Notes under the pieces: model-generated | Databases searched by the model: none | Told to the model about the DNA's origin: nothing | The model's input: the letters and a program-made list of their open reading frames with translations, nothing else | Source: Arenibacter latericius DSM 15913 | GTDB lineage: Bacteria > Bacteroidota > Bacteroidia > Flavobacteriales > Flavobacteriaceae | Assembly: GCF_000424985.1 (NCBI RefSeq) | Contig: NZ_AUKX01000006.1 | Span: 20,755 to 84,754 of the forward strand | Length of the DNA: 64,000 nucleotides | Reading direction: 5' to 3' | Translations under genes and position numbers: made by a program | Shown: positions 24,208 to 33,316 of the stretch, piece after piece | How the letters are laid out: each line of letters starts with the position of its first letter | How positions within the stretch are numbered: position 1 is the stretch's first letter

Positions 24208-27123
24208 ATGAATTACGATTTTAAGAAAATTGAAGAGAAGTGGCAAAGGTATTGGGCGAAAAACCAAACCTTTAAAATAGAGAACAACTCCGATAAGGAA
24301 AAGTTTTATGTGTTAGATATGTTCCCGTATCCTTCTGGAGCAGGGTTGCATGTAGGACATCCTTTAGGGTATATCGCTAGTGATATTTATACGCGATATA
24401 AAAGACATAAGGGGTTTAATGTATTGCATCCTATGGGGTATGATTCCTTTGGATTACCAGCGGAACAATATGCAATTCAGACCGGTCAGCACCCAGCTAT
24501 TACTACCGAAACTAACATAAATAGATATCGTGAGCAATTAGATAAAATAGGGTTTTCTTTTGATTGGAGTAGAGAAGTGAGAACTTCTGATCCTAATTAT
24601 TACAAATGGACTCAATGGATTTTTATCCAACTGTTTAATTCTTATTATAACAAAGATGCTGATAAGGCAATGGATATTGCCGATTTGATCACTGTTTTTG
24701 AAAAGGAGGGTAATAGTACGGTTAATGCGGTCTGTGATGATGATGTAGAACCATTTACTGCCTCTCAATGGAACGCCTTTTCAGAAACGGAAAAACAGCA
24801 GATCCTTTTACAGTACAGACTAACTTATTTAGCAGAAACGGAAGTGAACTGGTGTCCAGCATTGGGGACTGTCCTTGCAAATGACGAAATGGTGAACGGA
24901 GTTTCTGAACGTGGAGGTCACCCTGTAATCCGTAAAAAAATGACCCAATGGAGCATGCGTATAACTGCTTATGCACAAAGGTTATTAGACGATTTGTCTA
25001 TGCTAGACTGGCCGCAACCATTGAAAGACTCCCAAACCAACTGGATAGGTAGGTCCGAAGGGGCTAGTGTAACCTTTAAAGTTCTTCCAGAAGGAAGTGG
25101 AGAGGATATTTCCGTATTCACCACACGCCCAGATACCATCTTTGGTGTGAGTTTTATGACCTTGGCTCCAGAACACGAATTGGTAGCTAAAATTACCACT
25201 CCCGAGCAAAAAGAGGAGGTGATGAACTATGTAGAAGCTACCGCTAAGCGTAGTGAACGCGATCGTATGGCCGATGTGAAAACGATTACAGGAGCTTTTA
25301 CAGGGGCTTATGCAGAGCATCCGTTTACCAAAGAACCTATTCCGATCTGGATAGGGGACTATGTGTTGGCAGGCTATGGTACAGGGGCAGTAATGTCCGT
25401 TCCTTGTGGGGATCAGCGCGATCATGACTTTGCAAGACATTTTAATATTCCTATTCCGAATATTTTTGAAGGAGTAGATGTTGATGAAGAGGCTTTTGCC
25501 GATAAAGACAATACCGTAATTGCAAATTCAGATTTTCTAAACGGATTGCCCTATAAAAAAGCGGTGAAGCGTGCTATTTTTGAATTAGAACAGCTTGGGC
25601 AAGGAGAAGGAAAAATAAATTATAGGCTGCGTGATGCTGTATTTAGTAGACAACGTTATTGGGGTGAACCATTCCCTGTATATTATGTAGATGGAATGCC
25701 GCAGATGATAGCGGCAGAACACCTACCTATAGTATTGCCAGAGGTAGAAAAATATCTACCTACCGAAACAGGGGAGCCTCCATTAGGAAATGCTACCCAT
25801 TGGGCATGGGATGTGGAAAAGTCCGCTGTAGTTAGTAATAAAGCTATTGATAATAAAACTGTTTTCCCGTTAGAGTTGAATACAATGCCAGGTTGGGCGG
25901 GAAGCTCGTTCTATTTTAATCGCTATATGGATCCTAATAATACTGAGGAGGTGTTCTCTAAGGAGGCCATTAATTACTGGCAAGATGTAGATCTGTATAT
26001 TGGAGGTAGTGAACATGCTACTGGACATTTGTTATATTCTCGTTTTTGGCAAAAATTTCTGTTCGATAAAGGAATCGTTCCTAAACCAGAATTTGCAAAG
26101 AAATTGATTAATCAAGGGATGATTACAGGAACAAGTGCCCTTGCAAAAAGATTGCAGTTTGAGGTGGATTCTCGTCCGTTCTTTGTTTTTGTAGATGCTG
26201 ATGTGTTGGATGATTATATAAAATTAGAGGATAAGACAAGTGGAGATAACCCAATAGTAAACCAAGTGAAGAAGCATGGAGAATTTGTGGTGCAGGACAT
26301 CCATGCAGATGTTACTATGGTAGATATGTCAGATAACTTGGATGTGGAAGCCTTTAAAAAATGGCAACCAGAATATACTGAGGTTACTTTTATTTCTAAA
26401 CCTGATGGCAGTTTTAAAGTGGCTAGAGAAGTAGAGAAAATGTCCAAGTCCAAATTCAATGTGGTAAGTCCAGATAGTATCTGTGAAGAATATGGGGCAG
26501 ATTCCTTAAGATTATATGAGATGTTCCTAGGGCCTATAGAACAATCTAAGCCATGGAACACTGCCGGGATTTCTGGAGTGCATAGTTTTTTAAAGAAATT
26601 ATGGCGCTTATATCATAGTGGTGCAGAAGGAAGTTTTGTAGTTACTGAAGGTGCACCTTCAGCAGACAACCTTAAAACGCTACATAAGACCATTAAAAAG
26701 GTAGAGGAAGACATTGAGAACTTCTCTTTTAATACTTCTGTTTCTACCTTTATGATTTGTGTGAACGAGTTAGGAGCACAAAAATGTACCAATAGGGAAG
26801 TGTTGGAGTCTTTGGCAGTATTAATTGCTCCATACGCTCCTCATATAACAGAAGAATTGTGGAATAAGTTGGGGCATAGTGATTCTATCGCTACAGCACC
26901 TTTTCCTAAATTTGAGCCGAAACATTTAATTGAAAGTAGTAAAGAATACCCTATTTCCTTTAATGGTAAGATGCGATTTAAAATGGAATTGCCAGTAGAT
27001 CTTTCTAAAGATGAAATAGAAAAGGCAGTTTTGGCACACGACAAAACCCAAGATCAATTGAAGGGTCGTACCCCTAAAAAGGTGATTGTAGTTCCAGGAA
27101 AAATTGTGAATATAGTAGGGTAA
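24208..27123 (+). CDS. leuS: Leucyl-tRNA synthetase
   Basis: 971 residues from the ATG at 24208 (MNYDFKKIEEKWQRYW); a GTG at 24181 adds nine residues of low quality. Class Ia features are PYPSGAGLHVGHPLGY (HIGH) near residue 40, the CP1 editing domain (about 270-480, with the TRPDTIFGV start) and EKMSKSKFN (KMSKS) near residue 745. A Bacteroidota-type insertion just before KMSKS (about 640-740, RPFFVFVDADVLDDY onwards) and a second around 150-200 make it longer than the E. coli enzyme. It charges tRNA-Leu in the cytoplasm and appears monocistronic. Confidence 0.98.
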   Translation: MNYDFKKIEEKWQRYWAKNQTFKIENNSDKEKFYVLDMFPYPSGAGLHVGHPLGYIASDIYTRYKRHKGFNVLHPMGYDSFGLPAEQYAIQTGQHPAITTETNINRYREQLDKIGFSFDWSREVRTSDPNYYKWTQWIFIQLFNSYYNKDADKAMDIADLITVFEKEGNSTVNAVCDDDVEPFTASQWNAFSETEKQQILLQYRLTYLAETEVNWCPALGTVLANDEMVNGVSERGGHPVIRKKMTQWSMRITAYAQRLLDDLSMLDWPQPLKDSQTNWIGRSEGASVTFKVLPEGSGEDISVFTTRPDTIFGVSFMTLAPEHELVAKITTPEQKEEVMNYVEATAKRSERDRMADVKTITGAFTGAYAEHPFTKEPIPIWIGDYVLAGYGTGAVMSVPCGDQRDHDFARHFNIPIPNIFEGVDVDEEAFADKDNTVIANSDFLNGLPYKKAVKRAIFELEQLGQGEGKINYRLRDAVFSRQRYWGEPFPVYYVDGMPQMIAAEHLPIVLPEVEKYLPTETGEPPLGNATHWAWDVEKSAVVSNKAIDNKTVFPLELNTMPGWAGSSFYFNRYMDPNNTEEVFSKEAINYWQDVDLYIGGSEHATGHLLYSRFWQKFLFDKGIVPKPEFAKKLINQGMITGTSALAKRLQFEVDSRPFFVFVDADVLDDYIKLEDKTSGDNPIVNQVKKHGEFVVQDIHADVTMVDMSDNLDVEAFKKWQPEYTEVTFISKPDGSFKVAREVEKMSKSKFNVVSPDSICEEYGADSLRLYEMFLGPIEQSKPWNTAGISGVHSFLKKLWRLYHSGAEGSFVVTEGAPSADNLKTLHKTIKKVEEDIENFSFNTSVSTFMICVNELGAQKCTNREVLESLAVLIAPYAPHITEELWNKLGHSDSIATAPFPKFEPKHLIESSKEYPISFNGKMRFKMELPVDLSKDEIEKAVLAHDKTQDQLKGRTPKKVIVVPGKIVNIVG

Positions 27124-27296
27124 TCATTAAAAGTGAATATTAAATTACAAGGGGTTTTAGACATTTTGGCAGAATAATCCATATTAAAATGGAAAAGTAG
27201 ACCCGTAATGGATTTGGCGAGGTTTTTGTAATTGATGTTTGAAAGCTTGTAAATGATTTTGTCAAATTATTAGATGAACTTTAAAAGGATATTGTT

Positions 27297-27992
27297 ATGA
27301 TGATGTATTATATATTGATTGGTGCTATTGCTTTAGTGAGCTGGTTGGTGAGCAATAAGTTGAAAAGTAAATTTAAGCACTATTCCAAAGTGCATTTGCG
27401 TAATGGGATGAGCGGGGCTGAGATAGCCGAGAAAATGTTGGCAGATCATGGCATTCATGATGTAAAAGTTATTTCTACCCCAGGAATGTTAACCGACCAC
27501 TATAATCCAACCAATAAAACCGTGAATTTAAGTGAAGGGGTTTACAATCAACGTAATGCTTCAGCTGCTGCCGTTGCTGCGCACGAGGTAGGCCATGCGG
27601 TACAACATGCTACAGCTTACGAATGGCTTACTATGCGTTCTAAATTGGTGCCTGTGGTTAGCGTAACCTCTGGAATGTCTATGTGGGTTGTATTTGGAGG
27701 GCTTATGTTAGGTGGTGCCGCTGGTGTTGGACTTGGTTATTGGGTTGCCGTAGCAGGATTGGTGATGATGGGCTTTGCCACTTTGTTTAGTTTTATTACC
27801 CTTCCCGTAGAATATGATGCCAGTAATAGAGCTTTGGCCTGGCTAAAGAATAGGAATATAGTATCTCCTGAAGAATATGAAGGTTCTGAGGATGCCTTAA
27901 AATGGGCTGCACGTACTTACCTAGTAGCAGCTATAGGGTCTTTAGCTACATTGGTCTATTGGGCAATGCAGGTTTTAGGGGGTAGAGATTAA
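27297..27992 (+). CDS. Membrane zinc metallopeptidase (Zn_peptidase_2 family)
   Basis: 231 residues. An N-terminal membrane helix (IGAIALVSWLVSNKL) is followed by the zinc motif HEVGH (96-100), two further membrane helices, and the conserved LPVEYDASNRALAWL, which contributes the third ligand. This is the YugP-like neutral zinc peptidase family; substrates are not known. The start may be at the first, second or third Met. The gene is monocistronic with a strong terminator. Confidence 0.93.
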   Translation: MMMYYILIGAIALVSWLVSNKLKSKFKHYSKVHLRNGMSGAEIAEKMLADHGIHDVKVISTPGMLTDHYNPTNKTVNLSEGVYNQRNASAAAVAAHEVGHAVQHATAYEWLTMRSKLVPVVSVTSGMSMWVVFGGLMLGGAAGVGLGYWVAVAGLVMMGFATLFSFITLPVEYDASNRALAWLKNRNIVSPEEYEGSEDALKWAARTYLVAAIGSLATLVYWAMQVLGGRD

Positions 27993-28014
27993 TTCTAGAA
28001 AAGAATATAATTAT

Positions 28015-28046
28015 AAAAAAAGGAGATGTTTTGCATCTCCTTTTTT
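28015..28046 (+). terminator. Terminator after the zinc peptidase gene
   Basis: A-rich stem ending AGGAGATG (28021-28028), loop TTTTG, CATCTCC and six Ts to 28046. The A-run on the left arm means it can also end leftward transcripts. Confidence 0.88.
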
Positions 28047-28105
28047 ATTTCTAGTGACTTACCTAGAATTATTTTTCGCGTTTATCTACGGCAATAAGCC
28101 TAAAC

Positions 28106-28621
28106 TTATTCACCCCTCGTTACACGCTCATCAATTAATTTTAACGCTATGCCATCTCTTCCCATTAATTCAAATAGATCCAATATATTTCTAAGGGATT
28201 TTTCTTCTTCTAGTTGCTCCTGAACAAACCACTGAAGGAAGTTTTCTACTACATAATCTTGATCGTTCCTTGCAGTAGCCAATATTTTGTGAATAGATTT
28301 AGTTACCATGATTTCATGATCCAATGCGGTTTCAAAAACCTCTTCTAAATTAGAAAAATCATGATTTATATCTTCTACAGTAGGAGAGATGGCAATTCCT
28401 CCTGATTCCGAGATAAATTTGAATATTTTCATCATGTGATCCCTTTCTTCAGCAGATTGCGCATAGAAAAATTCAGCGCTATTGGTAAAAGCATTTTGAT
28501 CACACCAGGAAGCCATCGCTAAATAAGTAGCGGAGGCATGGGCTTCTAATTTTATCTGATTATTGAGTAGGTCCATAGAGCTGACCTTTATGCTCATTTG
28601 TTGTCTTGCTATATTTTTCAT
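28106..28621 (-). CDS. ftnA: Non-haem ferritin
   Basis: 171 residues, ferritin four-helix fold. Ferroxidase ligands are recognisable in KLEAHASATYLAMASW (Glu), SAEERDHMMKIF (Glu and His) and WFVQEQLEEEKS (Glu, Gln). It lacks the haem-binding methionine pattern of bacterioferritin. It stores iron as mineral inside a 24-subunit shell in the cytoplasm. The gene stands alone, convergent with the zinc peptidase. No Fur box can be called by eye. Confidence 0.95.
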   Translation of the reverse strand: MKNIARQQMSIKVSSMDLLNNQIKLEAHASATYLAMASWCDQNAFTNSAEFFYAQSAEERDHMMKIFKFISESGGIAISPTVEDINHDFSNLEEVFETALDHEIMVTKSIHKILATARNDQDYVVENFLQWFVQEQLEEEKSLRNILDLFELMGRDGIALKLIDERVTRGE

Positions 28622-28804
28622 CTTTCTATATTTTAATAATTAAGTGTTGTGTTTTAATAGGGTTTAAAGCAATATTATCGTCTTAAACAACGTATTGCTA
28701 GGTGTGTTTTCCCTCATTTTCTATAAAGGTATTCAAAATGAAACAGAAAAAAGAATGGAAACACTAATATGTAATTGGACTTAGACTGCTTTTAAATAAA
28801 TGGC

Positions 28805-29125
28805 TTAAGAAGCAACCATCGTATTTTCAGAAGATATTCCTAAAAGAGCAAATCCATAACATACTAAATTCTTAAGATCTAAAATTTCAAGGGTGTTTAG
28901 TAGAAATAAATGTTCTTTATTGCAGAGCATTAATACTTCAAAGCCATGTTTGTTGAGGTCTGCATCAAAATGAGCCTCTATGGAGATGGAATTTACTTTT
29001 TGACGAAGCGCCAGTAATTGACAAAAAGATAGCTTAACTACTTTTTGGCCAAAATCTATGTAGAAATATCTATCCGTGTTGGACTGATATAGTGTGTAAA
29101 ATTTAGATTGATATACTGATGTCAT
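28805..29125 (-). CDS. Small protein of unknown function
   Basis: 106 residues from the ATG at 29123-29125, supported by a TAATTTTG box ending six bases upstream. No signal peptide and no recognised motif. The pattern is a beta-rich N-terminal half (KFYTLYQSNTDRYFYIDFG, VVKLSFCQLLALRQK) and a hydrophobic leucine-rich C-terminal half (HLFLLNTLEILDLKNLVCYGFALLG). It lies between ferritin and an Lrp regulator on the same strand. Similar short proteins occur in flavobacteria, but I cannot name the family. Confidence 0.7.
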   Translation of the reverse strand: MTSVYQSKFYTLYQSNTDRYFYIDFGQKVVKLSFCQLLALRQKVNSISIEAHFDADLNKHGFEVLMLCNKEHLFLLNTLEILDLKNLVCYGFALLGISSENTMVAS

Positions 29126-29131
29126 TGGGGG

Positions 29132-29139
29132 CAAAATTA
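29132..29139 (-). promoter_or_regulatory. Candidate -7 box for the small unknown protein (leaderless)
   Basis: Minus-strand TAATTTTG ends six bases before the start codon. A TTG (plus-strand CAA at 29155-29157) lies 15 bases further upstream. Confidence 0.5.
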
Positions 29140-29165
29140 ATGCTTATTTAGATTCAATCCAAATA

Positions 29166-29636
29166 TTATATTGTAATTTGCCGGTCTATTTGTTGATCAA
29201 GGGAAATGAAGGTTTCTGTTCTCGATATACCTTCTATATGTTGTATTTGTTTATTCAGTACTTGCATTAAGTGCTCATTGTCTCTGCAGAGTACCTTAAT
29301 TAATATAGACCAATTTCCCGTTGTGTAATGGCATTCTAATACTTCAGGGATTTTTGAAAGTTCTCTTACAGCTAAGGGGTTGCTCATAGCCTTGTCTAAG
29401 TAGATGCCTATATAGGCCATAGTAGTGTATCCTAAAACCTTAGGGTTTATAATGAACTTTGATCCTGAAATTAAACCTGAAGCTTCTAATTTGCGCAATC
29501 GTTGATGGATAGCCGCACCAGAAATACCTATGTTTCTGGCAATTTCTAAAACTGGCTTTCTAGCATCCTCCATTAGGAATCTTAGGATTTCCTTGTCTAT
29601 GCCATCTATTTTAACGCTTTCATTAGAAGATTTCAT
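29166..29636 (-). CDS. Lrp/AsnC-family transcriptional regulator
   Basis: 156 residues. An N-terminal helix-turn-helix (about 12-60: IDKEILRFLMEDARKPVLEI, SGAAIHQRLRKLEASGLI) is followed by the RAM ligand domain (about 70-150: LGYTTMAYIGIYLD, ECHYTTGNWSILIKV). Lrp-type proteins sense amino acids and control their metabolism. The neighbour upstream is a saccharopine-dehydrogenase-like gene, so lysine or a related amino acid is a reasonable guess for the effector. That link rests only on position. Confidence 0.94.
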   Translation of the reverse strand: MKSSNESVKIDGIDKEILRFLMEDARKPVLEIARNIGISGAAIHQRLRKLEASGLISGSKFIINPKVLGYTTMAYIGIYLDKAMSNPLAVRELSKIPEVLECHYTTGNWSILIKVLCRDNEHLMQVLNKQIQHIEGISRTETFISLDQQIDRQITI

Positions 29637-29717
29637 TTAATGCTTTTAAATTTCAATATAAAGATATTAAAATAGTTTCAGTTTACATTTTATAAAACCT
29701 ATCGTTGCAATAGAAAA

Positions 29718-31082
29718 TTAGACGTTTGGATTGTAACCAAGGTATGGGACTTTGAATTCCTTAAATTTAATATCGTAATTCTCAAGCTCCTTTAAAATTG
29801 GCTCGTAAGCTTCTTTATTGATGGGAATTTGTACTCCAGGGGTGGTTATTTTTTTATTTAAGATAAATAAGGTGGCCATAGCTACCGGTAAACCCACTGT
29901 TTTAGACATGGCAGTATGGGTTCTGTTTTCTCCAATTACAACCATATTAGAATCTATCTGCCTTTTTTTGCCATTGAGTACATAGCCAAATTTGTGGTAC
30001 ATAACAATCATGTCCTTATCATGTTCTCCAAGCGTCCAGCTTTCTTCTAGAATCTGTTGTAGTATTTGTGCTGGTGTAGCATTTTTAAGAGTGATTTTTT
30101 TATGATCATCAAAAAGATTAAGCTCTTTAAGTTTGTCCCACATGATATCATCTTGGTCTATTTTTAAATAATGGCGCATTTTTAATTCTACGCTATCAGT
30201 GGGAGAATAAGAGAGAAATAGATTTACAAATTCCCTATAAGACATGCCTTCTGAGTTCTCTATGGTATAACTATCATCCGTCATTCCCATTTGTACAAAC
30301 ATATTCCACCCTTTAGAAAAACCAACCCTTCTAATGGTTCCTCTATATAAGGTGAGAGCATCTTGTAATCCGTAGGCCTCGCGATATTTAAGAGAATCTC
30401 TATTGGCATAGGCCTCAAACTTACCATGGCCTTCTACATCTAGGAATTCTGTACGCCTAAACAACTTGTGGTATGGTATATATTTGTAAGTACCTTCCTG
30501 GAAAAATTTTGCGGCGCCACCTTGTCCAGCTAAAACTACATTTCTAGGGTTCCAAGTAAACTTATAGTTCCAGAGATTGTTGTCGCTTTGTGGAGCTACA
30601 AGGCCTCCAGTAAAAGATTCAAACAAAATTAGTTTGCCTCCTTTTTTCCTAATTTTGTCTATTGCCTGCATGGCACTCATATGATCTATCCCTGGATCAA
30701 CGCCAATTTCGTTCATAAAGATTAGTCCATATTCTTTTGCCTTTTTGTCTAACTCCCTAATCTGGTCGCTAACATAAGAAGCTGTAACTAGATGTTTTTT
30801 ATGTTCAATACAATCCTTGGCTACATTGATGTGTAGATGTGCAGGTAGCATGGAGATAACAATGTCGGCAGACTTTACGCTATTTTTTCTTTCGGTCTCG
30901 TTAAATATATCTAGCTTAAGAGTGCTACATGCTTTGTGTTCCTTTATTTTGTTGGGTAACATCTCTGGAAACAAATCACAAATGGTGAGGTGAAGTTTTT
31001 CTTCTTCAGATTTCTCTAATAAATAATCAAGTAAGTATGAAGTGGATTTTCCTGCACCAAAGATTACTATTTTTCGTAACAT
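29718..31082 (-). CDS. Saccharopine dehydrogenase-like oxidoreductase
   Basis: 454 residues. The Rossmann start VIFGAGKSTSYLLDYLL is typical, followed by IVISMLPAHLHINVAKDC and the saccharopine dehydrogenase segment MNEIGVDPGIDHMSAM and ESFTGGLVAPQSDNN. The C-terminal catalytic domain has GVGFSKGWN-like and GENRTHTAMSKTVGLPVA motifs. The family includes Lys9-type saccharopine reductases and the dehydrogenase half of lysine-ketoglutarate reductase. The Lrp-type regulator gene lies downstream on the same strand. A role in lysine breakdown is likely but not proven. Confidence 0.88.
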   Translation of the reverse strand: MLRKIVIFGAGKSTSYLLDYLLEKSEEEKLHLTICDLFPEMLPNKIKEHKACSTLKLDIFNETERKNSVKSADIVISMLPAHLHINVAKDCIEHKKHLVTASYVSDQIRELDKKAKEYGLIFMNEIGVDPGIDHMSAMQAIDKIRKKGGKLILFESFTGGLVAPQSDNNLWNYKFTWNPRNVVLAGQGGAAKFFQEGTYKYIPYHKLFRRTEFLDVEGHGKFEAYANRDSLKYREAYGLQDALTLYRGTIRRVGFSKGWNMFVQMGMTDDSYTIENSEGMSYREFVNLFLSYSPTDSVELKMRHYLKIDQDDIMWDKLKELNLFDDHKKITLKNATPAQILQQILEESWTLGEHDKDMIVMYHKFGYVLNGKKRQIDSNMVVIGENRTHTAMSKTVGLPVAMATLFILNKKITTPGVQIPINKEAYEPILKELENYDIKFKEFKVPYLGYNPNV

Positions 31083-31129
31083 GTGTAATTTTACTTTCTA
31101 GTTAGACGGTTACTAAGATATCAAAATGT

Positions 31130-31137
31130 TATATTTG
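31130..31137 (+). promoter_or_regulatory. Candidate -7 box for the DUF423 gene
   Basis: TATATTTG, 23 bases upstream of the ATG at 31161. Confidence 0.45.
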
Positions 31138-31160
31138 TAAAAAATACGAGAACATAAGTT

Positions 31161-31553
31161 ATGAACAAAACAATTTTGGGGGCTGGAGTCTTTTTCGGGG
31201 CAACTGCGGTTATGTTAGGTGCTTTTGGTGCTCACGGTCTCAATAACTTGGTAGATTCCAAAGCTGTGAATAGCTTTACTACAGGGGTTCAATACCAAAT
31301 GTACCATGCTTTTTTTCTATTGATTTTGGGGACAATCAATTCTTTGTCAGCTAAGCAAAAAAAAGTGATCTCTTATTTTATTATTCTCGGAATTGTATGC
31401 TTTTCTTTTTCTATCTACCTCTTGGCAACTAATGAATTAACTGGATTCGACTTTACTCGAATAGCCTTAGTTACTCCGCTTGGGGGACTGCTATTCATTG
31501 TTGGTTGGGTGCTTTTGGGTGTTGCAATTCTGAAAAATAAATCTACTGAATAG
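31161..31553 (+). CDS. DUF423 membrane protein
   Basis: 130 residues, four membrane helices. DUF423 hallmarks are the N-terminal GATAVMLGAFGAHGL and the segment FTTGVQYQMYHAFFLLILG, then RIALVTPLGGLLFIVGW. The family is widespread and of unknown function. It is followed 57 bases later by pckA on the same strand, with no terminator seen between, so the two may be co-transcribed. Confidence 0.94.
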   Translation: MNKTILGAGVFFGATAVMLGAFGAHGLNNLVDSKAVNSFTTGVQYQMYHAFFLLILGTINSLSAKQKKVISYFIILGIVCFSFSIYLLATNELTGFDFTRIALVTPLGGLLFIVGWVLLGVAILKNKSTE

Positions 31554-31610
31554 ACTAAATTCTTATAATTATAACTTATATTATTAATAGCTAATCAAAA
31601 CTCACTTATT

Positions 31611-33227
31611 ATGGCTTCATCTACTTCAACTACGAAATCGATTTCGTTAAAACAGTATGGATTGAAAAACAGTATTATACACTATCAGTTGCCGCCTTCA
31701 GATTTACATCGGATTACCGTTGAAAAGGAGATGGGAGTAACGTCCTCAACGGGTGCTCTCGCTATAAATACTGGAGAATTTACCGGTAGATCACCATTAG
31801 ACAGATTTATTGTTAGAGATGCCATTACCGAGGATAAGGTTTGGTGGGGAAATGTTAATATCCCTTTTGAAGCCGATAAGTTTGATGCCCTTTATAATAA
31901 GGTGATACAGTATCTAGATGAGAAGGAACTTTATGTTAGGGACTGTTTTGCATGTGCAGATGACGACTATAAAATGAATATTAGGGTGATTAACGAATAT
32001 CCCTGGTCTAATATGTTTGCATATAATATGTTCTTAAGGCCTACAAAAGAAGAGCTAAAAGAGTTTGATCCAGAATGGACGGTAATAAACGCTCCTGGTT
32101 TTATGGCTAATAGTGAACTAGATGGAACAAGGCAGCATAATTTTGCCATTTTAAATTTTAGTAGAAAAATTGTCCTTATTGGAGGAACTGGCTATACTGG
32201 GGAAATAAAAAAGGGAATTTTTTCAGCGTTAAACTTTATTCTTCCGGTTTATAAAAACTGCCTTCCAATGCACTGTTCTGCTAATGTTGGAGAAGATGGG
32301 GAAACTGCTATCTTTTTTGGACTTTCTGGTACAGGGAAGACTACCTTGTCTGCTGACCCCCACAGGAAATTAATAGGGGATGATGAGCATGGGTGGACAA
32401 AAGGTAATACAGTCTTTAATTTTGAGGGTGGTTGTTATGCTAAGGTAATTAATCTTTGTGCAGAGAATGAACCCGAGATTTTTGGAGCTATTAAAGAAGG
32501 GGCTCTTTTAGAAAATGTAATCCTAGATGCTAATGGTGAGGTAGATTATAAGGATACTTCAATAACGCAAAACACTAGGGTTAGCTATCCCATTTATAAT
32601 ATTGAAAATATACAAGTACCTTCTATTGGTGGCAACCCAAAAAATATTTTCTTCTTAACTGCCGATGCTTTTGGCGTGCTACCTCCAATATCTAAGCTTA
32701 CCCCTAGTCAGGCTGCTTATCATTTTATATCTGGGTATACGGCTAAGGTAGCCGGAACTGAGGCCGGAGTAGTAGAGCCTGTTCCTAGCTTTTCAGCTTG
32801 TTTTGGAGCTCCATTTATGCCCTTGCACCCTACCAAATACGCCGAGATGTTAAGTGCAAAAATGAAGGAGGCAGGGGTGAACGTCTGGTTGGTTAATACA
32901 GGTTGGACCGGAGGTCCGTATGGGGTAGGGACTAGAATGAAATTGAAATATACACGCGCAATGATTCGCGCGGTGCTTAACGGTGATCTAGGATTGTATA
33001 GTTATGATAAATACCATATTCATTCCGTTTTTGGGGTGGCGCAACCAAGGGAGTGTCCAGGGGTGCCTACAAGTGTACTAAGTCCACGGACTACTTGGAA
33101 CGATGATGAGGCCTACTATAAAACAGCATTTAAACTGACTAATGCCTTTCGAGAGAACTTTAAGAAGTACGAGTCTTATGCTAATGAAGAAATAAGACGG
33201 GGAGGACCGCAGCGATACTCATTCTAA
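31611..33227 (+). CDS. pckA: Phosphoenolpyruvate carboxykinase (ATP)
   Basis: 538 residues. Walker-type P-loop GLSGTGKTTLSADPHRKLIG, the metal-binding DDEHGW, the N-terminal INTGEFTGRSPLDRFIV, and NTGWTGGPYGVG near the C-terminus identify the ATP-dependent enzyme. It converts oxaloacetate and ATP to phosphoenolpyruvate and CO2, the entry step of gluconeogenesis, which suits a bacterium that grows on amino acids. A textbook terminator follows. Confidence 0.98.
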   Translation: MASSTSTTKSISLKQYGLKNSIIHYQLPPSDLHRITVEKEMGVTSSTGALAINTGEFTGRSPLDRFIVRDAITEDKVWWGNVNIPFEADKFDALYNKVIQYLDEKELYVRDCFACADDDYKMNIRVINEYPWSNMFAYNMFLRPTKEELKEFDPEWTVINAPGFMANSELDGTRQHNFAILNFSRKIVLIGGTGYTGEIKKGIFSALNFILPVYKNCLPMHCSANVGEDGETAIFFGLSGTGKTTLSADPHRKLIGDDEHGWTKGNTVFNFEGGCYAKVINLCAENEPEIFGAIKEGALLENVILDANGEVDYKDTSITQNTRVSYPIYNIENIQVPSIGGNPKNIFFLTADAFGVLPPISKLTPSQAAYHFISGYTAKVAGTEAGVVEPVPSFSACFGAPFMPLHPTKYAEMLSAKMKEAGVNVWLVNTGWTGGPYGVGTRMKLKYTRAMIRAVLNGDLGLYSYDKYHIHSVFGVAQPRECPGVPTSVLSPRTTWNDDEAYYKTAFKLTNAFRENFKKYESYANEEIRRGGPQRYSF

Positions 33228-33231
33228 AAAT

Positions 33232-33261
33232 AAAAACCCGAGGGAAGCCTCGGGTTTTTTT
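33232..33261 (+). terminator. Terminator after pckA
   Basis: AACCCGAGG, loop GAAG, CCTCGGGTT and a run of Ts (stem 33235-33256). The matching A-run on the left arm makes it usable on both strands, which suits the convergent hemD gene. Confidence 0.92.
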
Positions 33262-33316
33262 ATTAATATTATTAGTTCCTTAACTCTTCCCAAGGAAAAG
33301 GGAGATTAGTAAGGTG

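Noticed and set aside
25003-25440. 145-codon minus-strand open frame inside leuS
   Set aside because: It is antisense to the conserved editing domain; the leuS frame explains the open reading.
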